Notes: a model not told the origin generated them from the letters alone. DNA of 64,000 nt from Rhodospirillaceae bacterium (GCA_020638575.1 JACKIH010000003.1:3087001-3151000), one strand, 5' to 3'. Shown: positions 25,056 to 33,594, counted from the first letter of the stretch. Numbers and translations: made by a program.

Positions 25056-27440
25056 ATGGGTTCAAGCAACTTCTTCATCCGGAAGGCAGCCGTGCTCGGC
25101 ACGGGCATCATGGGCCCGCGCATCGCGGCACACCTGGCCAATGCCGACGTTCCGGTGGTCCTGTTCGGGATGTCCGAAGAGAGCGGCATCCCCAACGCAG
25201 ACCCGGTCAAGGCGCTTCAGGGGCTGAAGAAGCAGGACCCGGGCGCCTTCGTTTCCAGGTCCCGCGGCGCCTATGTGGACACCGCCACCTATGAGGAGAA
25301 CCTGGACGTCCTGGAATCCTGCGATCTGATCATCGAAGCGATCGTCGAGAACTGGGACGCCAAGGAAGATCTCTACAAGAAGATCGCCCCGCACATCCGC
25401 CCCGATGCCATCCTCGCCTCCAATACCTCCGGCCTGTCGGTCAACAAGATGGCCGAGCTGCTGCCCGAGGGGCTGCGCAAGAACTTCTGCGGCGTGCATT
25501 TCTTCAACCCGCCGCGGCACATGGCCCTGGTGGAGCTGACGCCGTGCGACGCCAGCGATCCGGCGATGCTCGACCGGCTGGAGTCCTGGATGGCCACGCG
25601 GCTCGGCAAGAGCATCGTGCGCGCCAAGGACACCCAGAGCTTCGTGGCCAACCGCATCGGCCTGTTCTCCATCCTGGCGGTGATGCACCACACCAAGGCG
25701 TTCGGGCTCGGCCTGGACGAGGTGGACCAGCTCACCGGGCGGCTGATCGGGCGGCCGGCCACCGCCACCTTCCGCACCTCCGACATGATCGGCCTGGACA
25801 CCCTCAATTCCGTCATGGGCGTGCAATACCGCACCCTGCCGGACGATCCGTGGCGGGACTACTTCCTGGCGCCGGACTGGTTCGCCGGGCTGATCGCCAA
25901 GGGTGCGCTCGGCCTGAAGACCAAGGGCGGCATCTACCGCAAGGCCGGCAAGGACATCACCGTGCTGGACCTGGCCACCCAGGACTACCGGCCCTCGGGC
26001 GGCAAGGCGTCCGATGAGGTGACGGCGATCTTCAAGATCAAGGACCCGGTGGAGCGCTTCGCCAAGCTGCGCGCCAGCGCCGATCCGCACGCCCAGTTCC
26101 TGTGGGCCTACATGCGCGACCTCTTCCACTATGCCGCCTACCACCTGGCCGACATCGCCGATAACGTGCGCGATGTCGACTATGCCATGCGCTGGGGCTG
26201 GGCCTGGTCGACCGGTCCGTTCGAGACCTGGCAGTCGGCCGGCTGGGCGGCGTTGGCCGCGGCGATCCAGGAGGATATCGACGCCGGCAAGGCCATGGCC
26301 AAGGTGGCGCTGCCGGGCTGGGTGACAGCGCGCAACGGCGTCTATGACGGCGGCAATGCCTATTCGCCGGCCGAGGATGCCCTGAAGGGCCGTTCCAGCC
26401 TGCCGGTCTATGCCCGCCAGCTCTTCCCCGATCCCATCATCGGCGAAAAGGTCGACCAGGGCGAAACCCTGCATGAGACGGGCAGCATCCGCCTGTGGCG
26501 CCTGCCCAACATCGACAACGACATCGCCATCCTCTCCTTCAAGAGCAAGATGCACTCGCTGGAGAAGGGCGTGGTGGACGGCATCCACGAGGCCGTCGCC
26601 ATGGCCGAGGCGGACTTCGACGGCCTGGTGGTGTGGCACGGCGCGCCCTTCGGTGTCGGCGCCAACCTCGCCGAGCTGCTGGAGTTCATCAAGGTGGACG
26701 ACTGGGCCTCGGTGGAAGGGGCCGTGGCCCACTTCCAGGCGGCCACCAAGGCGTTGCGCTACGCCCAGGTGCCGACGGTGGCGGCGGTGGAAGGCATGGC
26801 CTTCGGCGGTGGTGCCGAGGTGGCGATGCACTGCGCCCACCGCGTGCTGGCGCTGGAGAGCATGATCGGCCTGGTGGAAGCCGGCGTCGGCCTGATCCCC
26901 GCCGGCGGCGGCTGCAAGGAGCTGGTGCGGCGCGCCTCGGACCTCGCCATGGCGCGCACGCTGAAGGATCCGTGGGAGGACATCCAGAAGGCCTTCCGCA
27001 GCATCATCCGCGGCGCCACCTCCCGCGGTGCCGTGCACGCCCAGGAGATGGGCTTCGCCAGCCCGTGCGACACCGTGCGCTTCAACCCGCGCGAAGTGAT
27101 CTACGTGGCCCTGAAGCAGGCCCGCGCGCTGGCCGATGCGGGCTACAACCCGCCGCTGCCGGCCCGCGACATCAAGGTGATCGGCGCCCAGGGCCGGGCC
27201 ACCCTGCGCATGGATCTGGTGAACCTGCGCGACGGCGGCTTCATGAGCCCGCACGACTACCTGGTCTCCGATACCGCGGCGATGGTGCTGTGCGGCGGCG
27301 ACGTCGACCCCGGCACCCTGGTCGACGAGGACTGGCTGCTGACCTTGGAGCGCAAGTCGTTCGTCGCCCTCGCCAAGACCGAGCCGACGCAACAGCGAAT
27401 GGCGCACATGCTGCAAACCGGCAAGCCGCTGCGCAACTGA
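25056..27440 (+). CDS. 3-Hydroxyacyl-CoA dehydrogenase / enoyl-CoA hydratase fusion (FadN-like)
   Basis: A 794-residue beta-oxidation enzyme with the dehydrogenase first and the crotonase domain last, the FadN-type order, opposite to the protein at 8416-10368. The NAD-binding motif is AVLGTGIMGPRIA (about residues 13-25); the catalytic histidine segment is CGVHFFNPPRHM. The C-terminal domain (about 470-690) has EGMAFGGGAEVAM and the catalytic glutamate in LVEAGVGLIPAGGG. It starts at ATG 25056 after AGGAGG. It lies 24 bases from the thiolase gene, forming a complete fatty or phenylalkanoyl beta-oxidation pair. Confidence 0.92.
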   Translation: MGSSNFFIRKAAVLGTGIMGPRIAAHLANADVPVVLFGMSEESGIPNADPVKALQGLKKQDPGAFVSRSRGAYVDTATYEENLDVLESCDLIIEAIVENWDAKEDLYKKIAPHIRPDAILASNTSGLSVNKMAELLPEGLRKNFCGVHFFNPPRHMALVELTPCDASDPAMLDRLESWMATRLGKSIVRAKDTQSFVANRIGLFSILAVMHHTKAFGLGLDEVDQLTGRLIGRPATATFRTSDMIGLDTLNSVMGVQYRTLPDDPWRDYFLAPDWFAGLIAKGALGLKTKGGIYRKAGKDITVLDLATQDYRPSGGKASDEVTAIFKIKDPVERFAKLRASADPHAQFLWAYMRDLFHYAAYHLADIADNVRDVDYAMRWGWAWSTGPFETWQSAGWAALAAAIQEDIDAGKAMAKVALPGWVTARNGVYDGGNAYSPAEDALKGRSSLPVYARQLFPDPIIGEKVDQGETLHETGSIRLWRLPNIDNDIAILSFKSKMHSLEKGVVDGIHEAVAMAEADFDGLVVWHGAPFGVGANLAELLEFIKVDDWASVEGAVAHFQAATKALRYAQVPTVAAVEGMAFGGGAEVAMHCAHRVLALESMIGLVEAGVGLIPAGGGCKELVRRASDLAMARTLKDPWEDIQKAFRSIIRGATSRGAVHAQEMGFASPCDTVRFNPREVIYVALKQARALADAGYNPPLPARDIKVIGAQGRATLRMDLVNLRDGGFMSPHDYLVSDTAAMVLCGGDVDPGTLVDEDWLLTLERKSFVALAKTEPTQQRMAHMLQTGKPLRN

Positions 27441-27464
27441 ACGCCAGCCCAGGAGATATTCCCC

Positions 27465-28661
27465 ATGAGCAAGCAAATTCAGGACGCCTACATCGTTGCC
27501 GCCACGCGACTGCCGATCGGCCGGCGCAACGGCTACTTCAAGACCACCCGGCCCGACGACATGCTGGCCCACTGCATCAAGTCGGTGCTGGCGCAGGTGC
27601 CGGAGATCGACCCGGCGCGCATCGGCGATGTGGTGGGCGGCTGCGCCCTGCCGGAAGCCGAGCAGGGGCTCAACGTCACCCGCATGGGCGCCATCCTCGC
27701 CGGTCTGCCCAAGAGCGTGCCCGGCGTGCAGGTGAACCGCTTCTGCTCGTCCGGCCTGCAGGCGGTGGCCATGGCCGCCGACCGCATCCGCGTCGGCGAA
27801 GAGGACATCATGATCGGCTGCGGCACCGAGACCATGAGCATGGTTACGATGCTCGGCAACAAGGTGGTGCTGAACCCGGCCCTCTATGACAACCCCGAGC
27901 ACAAGGGCGTGCCCATGGGCATGGGCCTGACGGCGGAGAACGTGGCCGAGCAGTGGACCGTGTCCCGCGAGGACCAGGACGAGTTCGCCTACCAGTCGCA
28001 CCAAAAGGCGATCGCCGGCATCGACAACGGCACCTTTGCCGCGGAAACCACGCCCTACACGGTGCAGCAGCACCTGCCCGACCCGGAAACCGGCGGTATC
28101 AAGGTGATCGAGCGGGTGGTCAAGGACGACGAAGGCGTGCGCCGGGACATCAACCAGGAGAAGCTGGCCAAGCTGCGCCCGGTGTTCTCCGCCAAGGGGT
28201 CGGTCACCGCCGGCAACTCCTCGCAGATGTCGGATGGTGCCGCGGCCGTGGTGATGGTGTCGGAGAAGGTTCTGAAGGAACTGAACCTGACGCCGATGGC
28301 GCGCTTCGTCAGCTTCGCGGTGCGCGGCGTGCCGCCGGAGATCATGGGCATCGGCCCCATCGAGGCGATCCCCGCGGTGCTCAACAAGAGCGGCATCAAG
28401 CTCGACGACGTCGACTGGATCGAGCTGAACGAGGCGTTTGCCTCGCAGTCGCTGGCGGTGATCCGCACCTGCGGGCTGAACCCGGAGAAGGTGAACCCGC
28501 TGGGCGGCGCCATCGCCACCGGCCACCCGCTGGGCGCCACCGGAGCGGTGAAGACCGCCACGCTGGTGCACGCGATGAAGCGGGAGAACCTGAAATACGG
28601 GCTGGTCACCATGTGCATCGGGCACGGCATGGGGGCCGCCGGGATCTTCGAGGCGGTCTAG
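27465..28661 (+). CDS. Acetyl-CoA acyltransferase (thiolase), FadA/FadI type
   Basis: A 398-residue thiolase. The nucleophilic cysteine is C94 in NRFCSSGLQ, the histidine is in GHPLGATG, and the second cysteine is C384 in MCIGHGMGAAG. It starts at ATG 27465 after AGGAG. It cleaves 3-ketoacyl-CoA made by the FadN-like partner. Linked to an acyl-CoA ligase and MarR regulator downstream. Distinct from PaaJ at 35346, which it resembles only in family. Confidence 0.93.
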   Translation: MSKQIQDAYIVAATRLPIGRRNGYFKTTRPDDMLAHCIKSVLAQVPEIDPARIGDVVGGCALPEAEQGLNVTRMGAILAGLPKSVPGVQVNRFCSSGLQAVAMAADRIRVGEEDIMIGCGTETMSMVTMLGNKVVLNPALYDNPEHKGVPMGMGLTAENVAEQWTVSREDQDEFAYQSHQKAIAGIDNGTFAAETTPYTVQQHLPDPETGGIKVIERVVKDDEGVRRDINQEKLAKLRPVFSAKGSVTAGNSSQMSDGAAAVVMVSEKVLKELNLTPMARFVSFAVRGVPPEIMGIGPIEAIPAVLNKSGIKLDDVDWIELNEAFASQSLAVIRTCGLNPEKVNPLGGAIATGHPLGATGAVKTATLVHAMKRENLKYGLVTMCIGHGMGAAGIFEAV

Positions 28662-28738
28662 GCCGTCCTCAGGAGCGGTGGGGCCGTGGCGTCTGCCCGA
28701 TGTGGCGCTGCGGCTCCCCCGACAGTTACGGCAGGCGC

Positions 28739-28762
28739 GCCGCCCGCACGGGTGCGGGCGGC
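28739..28762 (+). terminator. Perfect GC hairpin after the thiolase gene
   Basis: GCCGCCCGCAC and GTGCGGGCGGC form an 11-bp perfect inverted repeat with a two-base centre, 78 bases past the thiolase stop and before the marR-type promoter. It lacks a T-run. Confidence 0.5.
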
Positions 28763-28776
28763 CGCGTCGGCCACAG

Positions 28777-28787
28777 TTGACAAGTCA
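28777..28787. promoter_or_regulatory. MarR-type operator candidate upstream of marR gene
   Basis: TTGACAAGTCA (palindrome TGAC-AAG-TCA type) lies 61 bases before the MarR start. A near-copy, TTGACAAGCCA, is in front of the acyl-CoA ligase gene at 29417, with matching flanks (14 of 18 positions). Confidence 0.45.
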
Positions 28788-28847
28788 TCGTTGCATCCAT
28801 GATATGGCCGGCGGAATTGAGAACGCCCTCTAGATCTTGGATTCATA

Positions 28848-29309
28848 ATGTCCGAGCGCACCGCCACGCCGATCGACGAAGGTGCGGGCGAGGACGACAT
28901 TTCTGCGCTCAACCTGCGCCAGCTCCTGCTGAAGCGCTCCGCTTGGTTCGAGGAGCAGATCGTCGAGGCCGCCGACCGCTACGGCTATGGCTTCGTGACG
29001 CCGGCCATGAACCGGCTGTTCGCCCATATGCCGCGCCAACCCGTCAGCATCTCTGCCCTGGCGCGCCGGCTCGCGGTCAGCCGCCAGGCGGTGCACCAGA
29101 CGGTGGCCGAAGCCTGCCGCCGCGGCATCCTGGAACTGGTGACCCACGACAGCGATGCCCGCTTGCGCAAGGTGCGCTTCACGCCCAAGGGCCGGGCCAT
29201 GAAGCGGGCCGCCGCCCAGGCCGTGGAGGAGATCGAGGCGGAGCTGGAACGGCGGCTCGGGGCGGAGGACTTTGCGGCCTTGAGGCGCATCCTGGAAAGC
29301 ACCTGGTAG
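28848..29309 (+). CDS. MarR-family transcriptional regulator
   Basis: A 153-residue MarR-fold protein. The winged helix is clear: QPVSISALARRLAVSRQAVHQTVAEACRR for helices alpha3-alpha4, then the wing with THDSDARLRKVRFTPKG. It lies between the thiolase and acyl-CoA ligase genes. MarR proteins in such positions often sense an aromatic or acyl-CoA ligand (BadR, CouR type). TTGACAAG-type sites occur upstream of this gene and of the ligase gene, suggesting autoregulation and local control. The ATG lacks a good ribosome-binding site. Confidence 0.88.
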   Translation: MSERTATPIDEGAGEDDISALNLRQLLLKRSAWFEEQIVEAADRYGYGFVTPAMNRLFAHMPRQPVSISALARRLAVSRQAVHQTVAEACRRGILELVTHDSDARLRKVRFTPKGRAMKRAAAQAVEEIEAELERRLGAEDFAALRRILESTW

Positions 29310-29416
29310 GCCCGGTTTCGCCGCCCCGTCTGGGCCGGCGCAACCCCCTCCGGGCACCGACTTCGCAAACCCTGCACACCCGCCGCAAGTCAGGCGCCGC
29401 CTGGGTTAGCGCCGTG

Positions 29417-29448
29417 TTGACAAGCCACAGTCGTCAAGATACCTTGAC
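29417..29448. promoter_or_regulatory. Palindromic operator pair upstream of the acyl-CoA ligase
   Basis: TTGACAAGCCA (29417-29427) is followed by GTCAAGATACCTTGAC (29433-29448), whose six-base arms GTCAAG/CTTGAC are perfect. Both carry the TTGAC half-site seen upstream of the marR gene. They lie 77-108 bases before the ligase start. Confidence 0.5.
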
Positions 29449-29524
29449 AAAAATCCACGAGACGGCCGCAAGGCCGCCGTCCGTGCTGCGTGCACGGATG
29501 TCCGCGTTGGGGAGATGACCGCCC

Positions 29525-31144
29525 ATGCAATCCACGATGATGCAGGTTCCGCTCAACGTCGCCCATCTGCTTGAGCGCGGCCGACTGTTCTTCGGCAGCC
29601 ACGAGATCGTCTCGCGCCTGCCCGACAAATCGCTGGCGCGTACCAACTTCGCTGCGATCCACGACCGGGCGCGGCGCCTCGCCAAGGCGCTGGTGGCCGC
29701 CGGGGTGAAGCCGGGCGACGCGGTGGGCACCTTCATGTGGAATAGCTCCTGGCACCTGGAAGCCTATTTCGGCATCCCGGTGGCCGGTGCGGTGCTGCAC
29801 ACCATCAACCTCCGCCTGTCGCCCCAGGATATCGCCTACATCGTGGAGGATGCCGGCGACCGCATCATCCTGGTGGACGACGTGCTGCTGCCGCTGTTCG
29901 AGAAGGTGCTGCCGTTCACCAAGGTGGAGCGGATCATCGTGGTGCCCACCAGTGGGGCGCCGGTGCCGGACGGCTACGAGAGCTACGAGGACTTCATCGC
30001 CGAGGATGCGTCCGACTACCAGTATCCGCAGCTCGACGAGAACGCGCCGTGCGGCATGTGCTACACCTCGGGCACCGTCGGCCGCCCCAAGGGCGTCGTC
30101 CACTCCCACCGTGCCGTGGTGCTGCACGCGCTGTCGGTGTCGCTGCCCGACTGCCTCAACCTGTCCTGCCACGACTCCGTGTTCGTGGTGACGCCCATGT
30201 TCCACGTCAACGCGTGGGGCGTGCCCTTCGCCGCGGCCATGGTGGGCTGCAGCCTGCAGTTTCCCGGCCAGCACATGGGCGCTGAAGACCTGCTCGACAT
30301 CATGGAAAGCGAGAAGGTGACGCTGGCGCTGGGCGTGCCGACCATCTGGATGTCGATCCGCCAGACGCTGGACCGCCAACCCGACCGCTGGAAGCTGGGC
30401 CACGGCACCCGGATGATGGTGGGTGGGGCGGCGGTGAACCCCGCCCTGGTCGGCGGTCTGGAAGCCCACGGGCTGTCGATCAAGCACGGCTGGGGCATGA
30501 CCGAGTTGACGCCGGTGGGCACGCTGTCCTGGCTGAAGCCGGAACACACCAGCCTGCCGGCCGAACAGCAGTACGAGATCCGCGCCCGCCAGGGCCTGCC
30601 GATCCCGCTGATGGAATTGCGCATCATGGGCGACGACGGCGTGCAGCCGTGGGACGGCCAGTCGGTCGGCGAGCTGCAGGTGCGCGGCCCCATCGTCACC
30701 GGCGGCTATCACAACCAGCCGACGACCGAGGACAAGTTGACCGCCGACGGCTGGTTCCGCACCGGCGACGTGGCGTCCATCGATGCCGAAGGCTACATGC
30801 GGATTTCCGACCGCACCAAGGATCTCATCAAGTCCGGCGGCGAGTGGATCAGTTCGGTCGACCTGGAGAATGCCATCATGGGCCACCCGGCGGTGGCCGA
30901 AGCCGCGGTCATCGCCGTGCAGCACCCGCGGTGGGACGAACGGCCGTTGGCCGTGGTCGTCAAGCGCGAGGGCCAGAAGGTGACGGCCGACGACCTGCGC
31001 GCGTTCATCGCGCCGCGCTTCGCCAAGTGGCAGCTCCCCGACGACTTCATCTTCGTCGACTCCCTGCCCCACACCTCCACGGGCAAGTTCCTGAAGACGG
31101 CGCTGCGCCAGCAGTTCAAGGACTACGTCTCCTCGGCCCCCTGA
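29525..31144 (+). CDS. Acyl-CoA synthetase (AMP-forming, long-chain/medium-chain type)
   Basis: A 539-residue ligase. The ATP motif is YTSGTVGRPKGVVHSHRA (around residue 180), the second motif WGMTE, and the C-terminal hinge region DRTKDLIKSGGEWIS with the catalytic lysine near HTSTGKFLKT. It converts a carboxylic acid to its CoA ester. Between beta-oxidation genes and a hydratase it may activate phenylalkanoic or medium-chain fatty acids, including hydroxyacids released by PhaZ; substrate length cannot be read. GGGGAG precedes ATG 29525 by ten bases. Confidence 0.9.
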   Translation: MQSTMMQVPLNVAHLLERGRLFFGSHEIVSRLPDKSLARTNFAAIHDRARRLAKALVAAGVKPGDAVGTFMWNSSWHLEAYFGIPVAGAVLHTINLRLSPQDIAYIVEDAGDRIILVDDVLLPLFEKVLPFTKVERIIVVPTSGAPVPDGYESYEDFIAEDASDYQYPQLDENAPCGMCYTSGTVGRPKGVVHSHRAVVLHALSVSLPDCLNLSCHDSVFVVTPMFHVNAWGVPFAAAMVGCSLQFPGQHMGAEDLLDIMESEKVTLALGVPTIWMSIRQTLDRQPDRWKLGHGTRMMVGGAAVNPALVGGLEAHGLSIKHGWGMTELTPVGTLSWLKPEHTSLPAEQQYEIRARQGLPIPLMELRIMGDDGVQPWDGQSVGELQVRGPIVTGGYHNQPTTEDKLTADGWFRTGDVASIDAEGYMRISDRTKDLIKSGGEWISSVDLENAIMGHPAVAEAAVIAVQHPRWDERPLAVVVKREGQKVTADDLRAFIAPRFAKWQLPDDFIFVDSLPHTSTGKFLKTALRQQFKDYVSSAP

Positions 31145-31231
31145 GGGCCGAGCGGGGGCGTGCACCGCACGCCGGGCCCGCAGCCCGGATCATCTCTTCA
31201 TCAACGGCATCCAGAATGGGAGGAACGGCCG

Positions 31232-31693
31232 ATGGGCATTCCCGGATACGGCCTGAAGACGGTCAACGACTTCGTCGGCCAGGAACTGGGCGTTTCGAGC
31301 TGGCATTTGATCGACCAGGACAGGATCAACGCCTTCGCGGCGTGCACCGGCGACGACCAGTGGATCCATGTGGACGTGGCGCGGGCCAAGGCCGAAGGGC
31401 CGTTCGGCGGCACCATCGCCCACGGCTACCTGACGCTCTCCTTGCTGGCGCCGATGCAGATGGAAGTGGGCGTGATCCCGGAGGATGCGGGCCAGGCGAT
31501 CAATTTCGGGCTGGACTCGCTGCGCTTCCTGTCGCCGGTGCCGGCAGGCTCGCGCATCCGCATGCGGTTCACGCTGCAGTCGGTGGAAGACCGCGGCAAG
31601 GGCCGGCTGCTCCTCAGAACCAAGAATACCATGGAAATCGAAGGCTCCGACAAGCCGGCCTTCACGGCGGAATCGCTGGCGCTGGTCTGGTAG
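31232..31693 (+). CDS. MaoC-family (R)-specific enoyl-CoA hydratase
   Basis: A 153-residue hotdog protein. The hydratase-2 motif is present as GDDQWIHVDVARAKAEGPFG with following GTIAHGYLTLSLLA, keeping the catalytic Asp and His. The ATG at 31232 follows GGGAGGA. Two roles fit the neighbourhood: supply of (R)-3-hydroxyacyl-CoA to PhaC (PhaJ-like), or hydrolysis of oxepin-CoA in place of the hydratase domain missing from PaaN. Both are inference. It ends the 29525 operon at a strong hairpin. Confidence 0.88.
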   Translation: MGIPGYGLKTVNDFVGQELGVSSWHLIDQDRINAFAACTGDDQWIHVDVARAKAEGPFGGTIAHGYLTLSLLAPMQMEVGVIPEDAGQAINFGLDSLRFLSPVPAGSRIRMRFTLQSVEDRGKGRLLLRTKNTMEIEGSDKPAFTAESLALVW

Positions 31694-31770
31694 CCGGCAC
31701 GGGCGGACCGCGGCCCGGCCGGTCTACGCCGCCGGGCCCACCCCCCGAATCCTCGACAGCCAAACGCAAA

Positions 31771-31803
31771 CCGGCAGCGGTGACGCCTGTCATCCGCTGC
31801 CGG
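31771..31803. terminator. Bidirectional hairpin between maoC and phasin genes
   Basis: CCGGCAGCGGTGAC pairs with GTCATCCGCTGCCGG (one bulged T) around a four-base loop. It sits between two convergent genes and can serve both strands. Confidence 0.65.
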
Positions 31804-31889
31804 CTGCTGTCCGGTTGCCGACCCGGGGCGCCGGTATCGGCGCCCTGGACCGGGCTTTGGCTAGACGTTCACGACGGCTGGCCTAGCGA

Positions 31890-32225
31890 TTAGGTGGGCA
31901 TGCCCTTGGTGGCGATCTTCTGCGCTTCCTCGGCGAACTCGCGGCCGATGGACGCCATCGCCTGGGCGTCGCCCGCCAGCTTCTCGCCGATGGTCTTCAG
32001 GAAGTCCTGCTGCTTGGAGAAGAACTCCTGCAGGTCCTGCGGCCCGGAGATGTCCGTCGCCGCCCGGAGCTGGCGCATGTTCATCTCGGTGTAGTCGCGC
32101 AGGCTGGCAAGCTGCATGGACGCAAGCTGCTCCAGCTTCGACAGGGTGAGCTTGTTGAGCTCCCGCGTCGGACCCAGGAACTTGTCGGTCTGGTCCTTGA
32201 ACTGGTCGAAGGGCTGGTCTTTCAT
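31890..32225 (-). CDS. Phasin-family PHA granule protein
   Basis: A 111-residue helical, amphipathic protein of the phasin type: MKDQPFDQFKDQTDKFLGP, then KLEQLASMQLASLRDYTEM and FFSKQQDFLKTIGEKL. Phasins coat PHA granules and set their size. Start 32225 is preceded by GGGG at seven bases; an in-frame ATG at 32291 would place coding sequence over the operators. Two TGC-rich palindromes at 32257 and 32284 lie 32-73 bases upstream and fit the PhaR repressor. It converges on the maoC gene. Confidence 0.88.
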   Translation of the reverse strand: MKDQPFDQFKDQTDKFLGPTRELNKLTLSKLEQLASMQLASLRDYTEMNMRQLRAATDISGPQDLQEFFSKQQDFLKTIGEKLAGDAQAMASIGREFAEEAQKIATKGMPT

Positions 32226-32256
32226 GGCGGTACCCCGATGGCTGTGGTTTCCCCGA

Positions 32257-32271
32257 TGTTGCGGTGCAGCA
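32257..32271 (-). promoter_or_regulatory. PhaR-type operator 1 upstream of phasin gene
   Basis: TGTTGCGGTGCAGCA fits TGYTGCNNTGCARCA, an imperfect palindrome with the TTGC-N3-GCAG core close to the CTGC-N3-GCAG sites reported for PhaR of Paracoccus/Rhodobacter. It is 32 bases from the phasin start. Confidence 0.6.
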
Positions 32272-32283
32272 TAAGGCACTTCT

Positions 32284-32298
32284 TGCTGCAATGCAACA
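32284..32298 (-). promoter_or_regulatory. PhaR-type operator 2 upstream of phasin gene
   Basis: TGCTGCAATGCAACA is the second copy of the same motif, inverted in its Y/R positions and 27 bases (centre to centre) from the first. Paired TGC-rich sites are the arrangement known for PhaR at phasin promoters. Confidence 0.6.
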
Positions 32299-32908
32299 TG
32301 TGCCTCCCGGCGGCCCCATGGCCATGCCCGGCGGTTTCCGGGGCTCTTCTCATTTGAGCATGGCAGATCGGTAGGCTTGTAAGGACATCGTCGCGGGAGG
32401 CGGGTCCGTCAAGCTGCGCCGCCGTCCGCCGCCACCCGCCATGATGCACGGGCGGCCGGGCCGCCAGCGCCGCACAGTTGCGCGGGCCGAGTCGCCCGCC
32501 GCCGGCGCGCACCGCGGGTATCACGCCGGTGGGCCTCGACAACCGGCCACACTCAACTCTACCTATGGACGATATTGTCAAGTTGAAAGACGGTCGCCGA
32601 GCAGGTAGGCTGCGCGGGCACAGACGGCGCGACGAGTCCCGCAGCAGGCGGCCGTTGCCGGACCGGACTGGTCCGGTTCCCGCGGTCCGGCCAAGGTCCC
32701 GCGGCGCACGGTTCCGGTGCGGCAGGGCAGGCGCCCGTTTCTCCTGCAGGATTGGCCCGCGTGGGGCGCCAGGCACGCGGTTGACGCCGGCACGGCGGCC
32801 GGGTGCGGCCGAAGTGCGCACTTGCGGTGGAGGATCTACGATGCTGCGTTGCAGGAGAAACCGATTGTACGAGACCGCAGCGTTGAGCTACCGTTTCGCA
32901 AGCTGACA

Positions 32909-32924
32909 TTGAATAGACAGTCAA
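32909..32924. promoter_or_regulatory. TetR operator candidate touching the tetR start codon
   Basis: TTGAATAGACAGTCAA (TTGA-N8-TCAA) ends one base before the ATG. Read on the other strand, TTGACTGTCTATTCAA shares 12 of 16 positions with TTGACTGTATGGTCAG at 35264-35279 before paaJ. Confidence 0.5.
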
Positions 32925-32925
32925 G

Positions 32926-33594
32926 ATGGCTCGTACCCGCGCCCTCGACTACGATGAAAAGCGCCTGGCCATCTTGCGCCAGTCAGTCAGCGTGATCGCC
33001 GAGCGCGGAGTAGAACGCGCATCGATGGCGCAGATTGCTTTAGAATGCGGCGTATCCAAAGCACTTCTCTACCACTATTACACAAGTAAAGAAGAGCTTG
33101 TTTACGATATTCTGTCGAGCTACCTGGAAAATCTTGATGCTGTCATCGCCGATGCAGATGATCCCGATCTGCCGCCGGTAGAACGCCTGCGTCATCTGGT
33201 GCATACAACCCTGGATCACTATCGCGACAGCGACGATCAACATAAGGTCCAGATTACCGCCATGCGCGCCTTGCCGGCGGACAAGGTGGAGTCGCTGCGC
33301 GAGATCGAGCGCTCCATCGTCCACCGCTTCGCCACCGTGATCGAACGCGTCAACCCGGCGCTGACCGGCGATCGGCCGCGCCTGATGCCCGTTACCATGT
33401 CGCTCTTCGGCATGATGAACTGGGTCTACATGTGGTTCCGCGTGGACGGACCGCTGTCGCGCGACGAGCTGGCCGAGCTGATGACCCGGCTGATCATCAA
33501 CGGCGTGCAGTCGCTGGACGAGCCGCAGCGGCCGGTCAACCGTGTCCAGTCTTCAGCCGGTCAAGGAACAGCGGGTCATAGTCGGGCGCTGTGA
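32926..33594 (+). CDS. TetR-family regulator of the paa region (PaaR-like)
   Basis: A 222-residue TetR-family repressor. The N-terminal helix-turn-helix is visible: MAQIALECGVSKALLYHYYTSKEELVYDI (about residues 34-62); the remainder is the helical ligand domain. It probably represses paa genes and responds to a CoA thioester such as phenylacetyl-CoA. Its putative operator overlaps its own start and recurs before paaJ. The first half of the gene is clearly less GC-rich than its neighbours. The 3' end overlaps convergent paaY by 59 bases. Confidence 0.85.
   Translation: MARTRALDYDEKRLAILRQSVSVIAERGVERASMAQIALECGVSKALLYHYYTSKEELVYDILSSYLENLDAVIADADDPDLPPVERLRHLVHTTLDHYRDSDDQHKVQITAMRALPADKVESLREIERSIVHRFATVIERVNPALTGDRPRLMPVTMSLFGMMNWVYMWFRVDGPLSRDELAELMTRLIINGVQSLDEPQRPVNRVQSSAGQGTAGHSRAL

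Larger units (their letters stand above)
32226..32925. other. 700-bp divergent intergenic region between phasin and tetR
   Basis: No gene supported. It contains two PhaR-type sites near the phasin gene, a further CTGCGTTGCAG at 32844-32854 that matches CTGC-N3-GCAG exactly, and the TetR-type site at 32909-32924. The middle (32400-32800) is GC-rich spacer without recognised structure. Confidence 0.55.

Noticed and set aside
25062..28625. Very long minus-strand open frame of 1187 codons opposite the fadN-like and thiolase genes.
   Set aside because: It is the complement of two well-supported plus-strand genes, has no recognisable domain, and shows the repetitive His/Ala/Gly composition of antisense frames in high-GC DNA.
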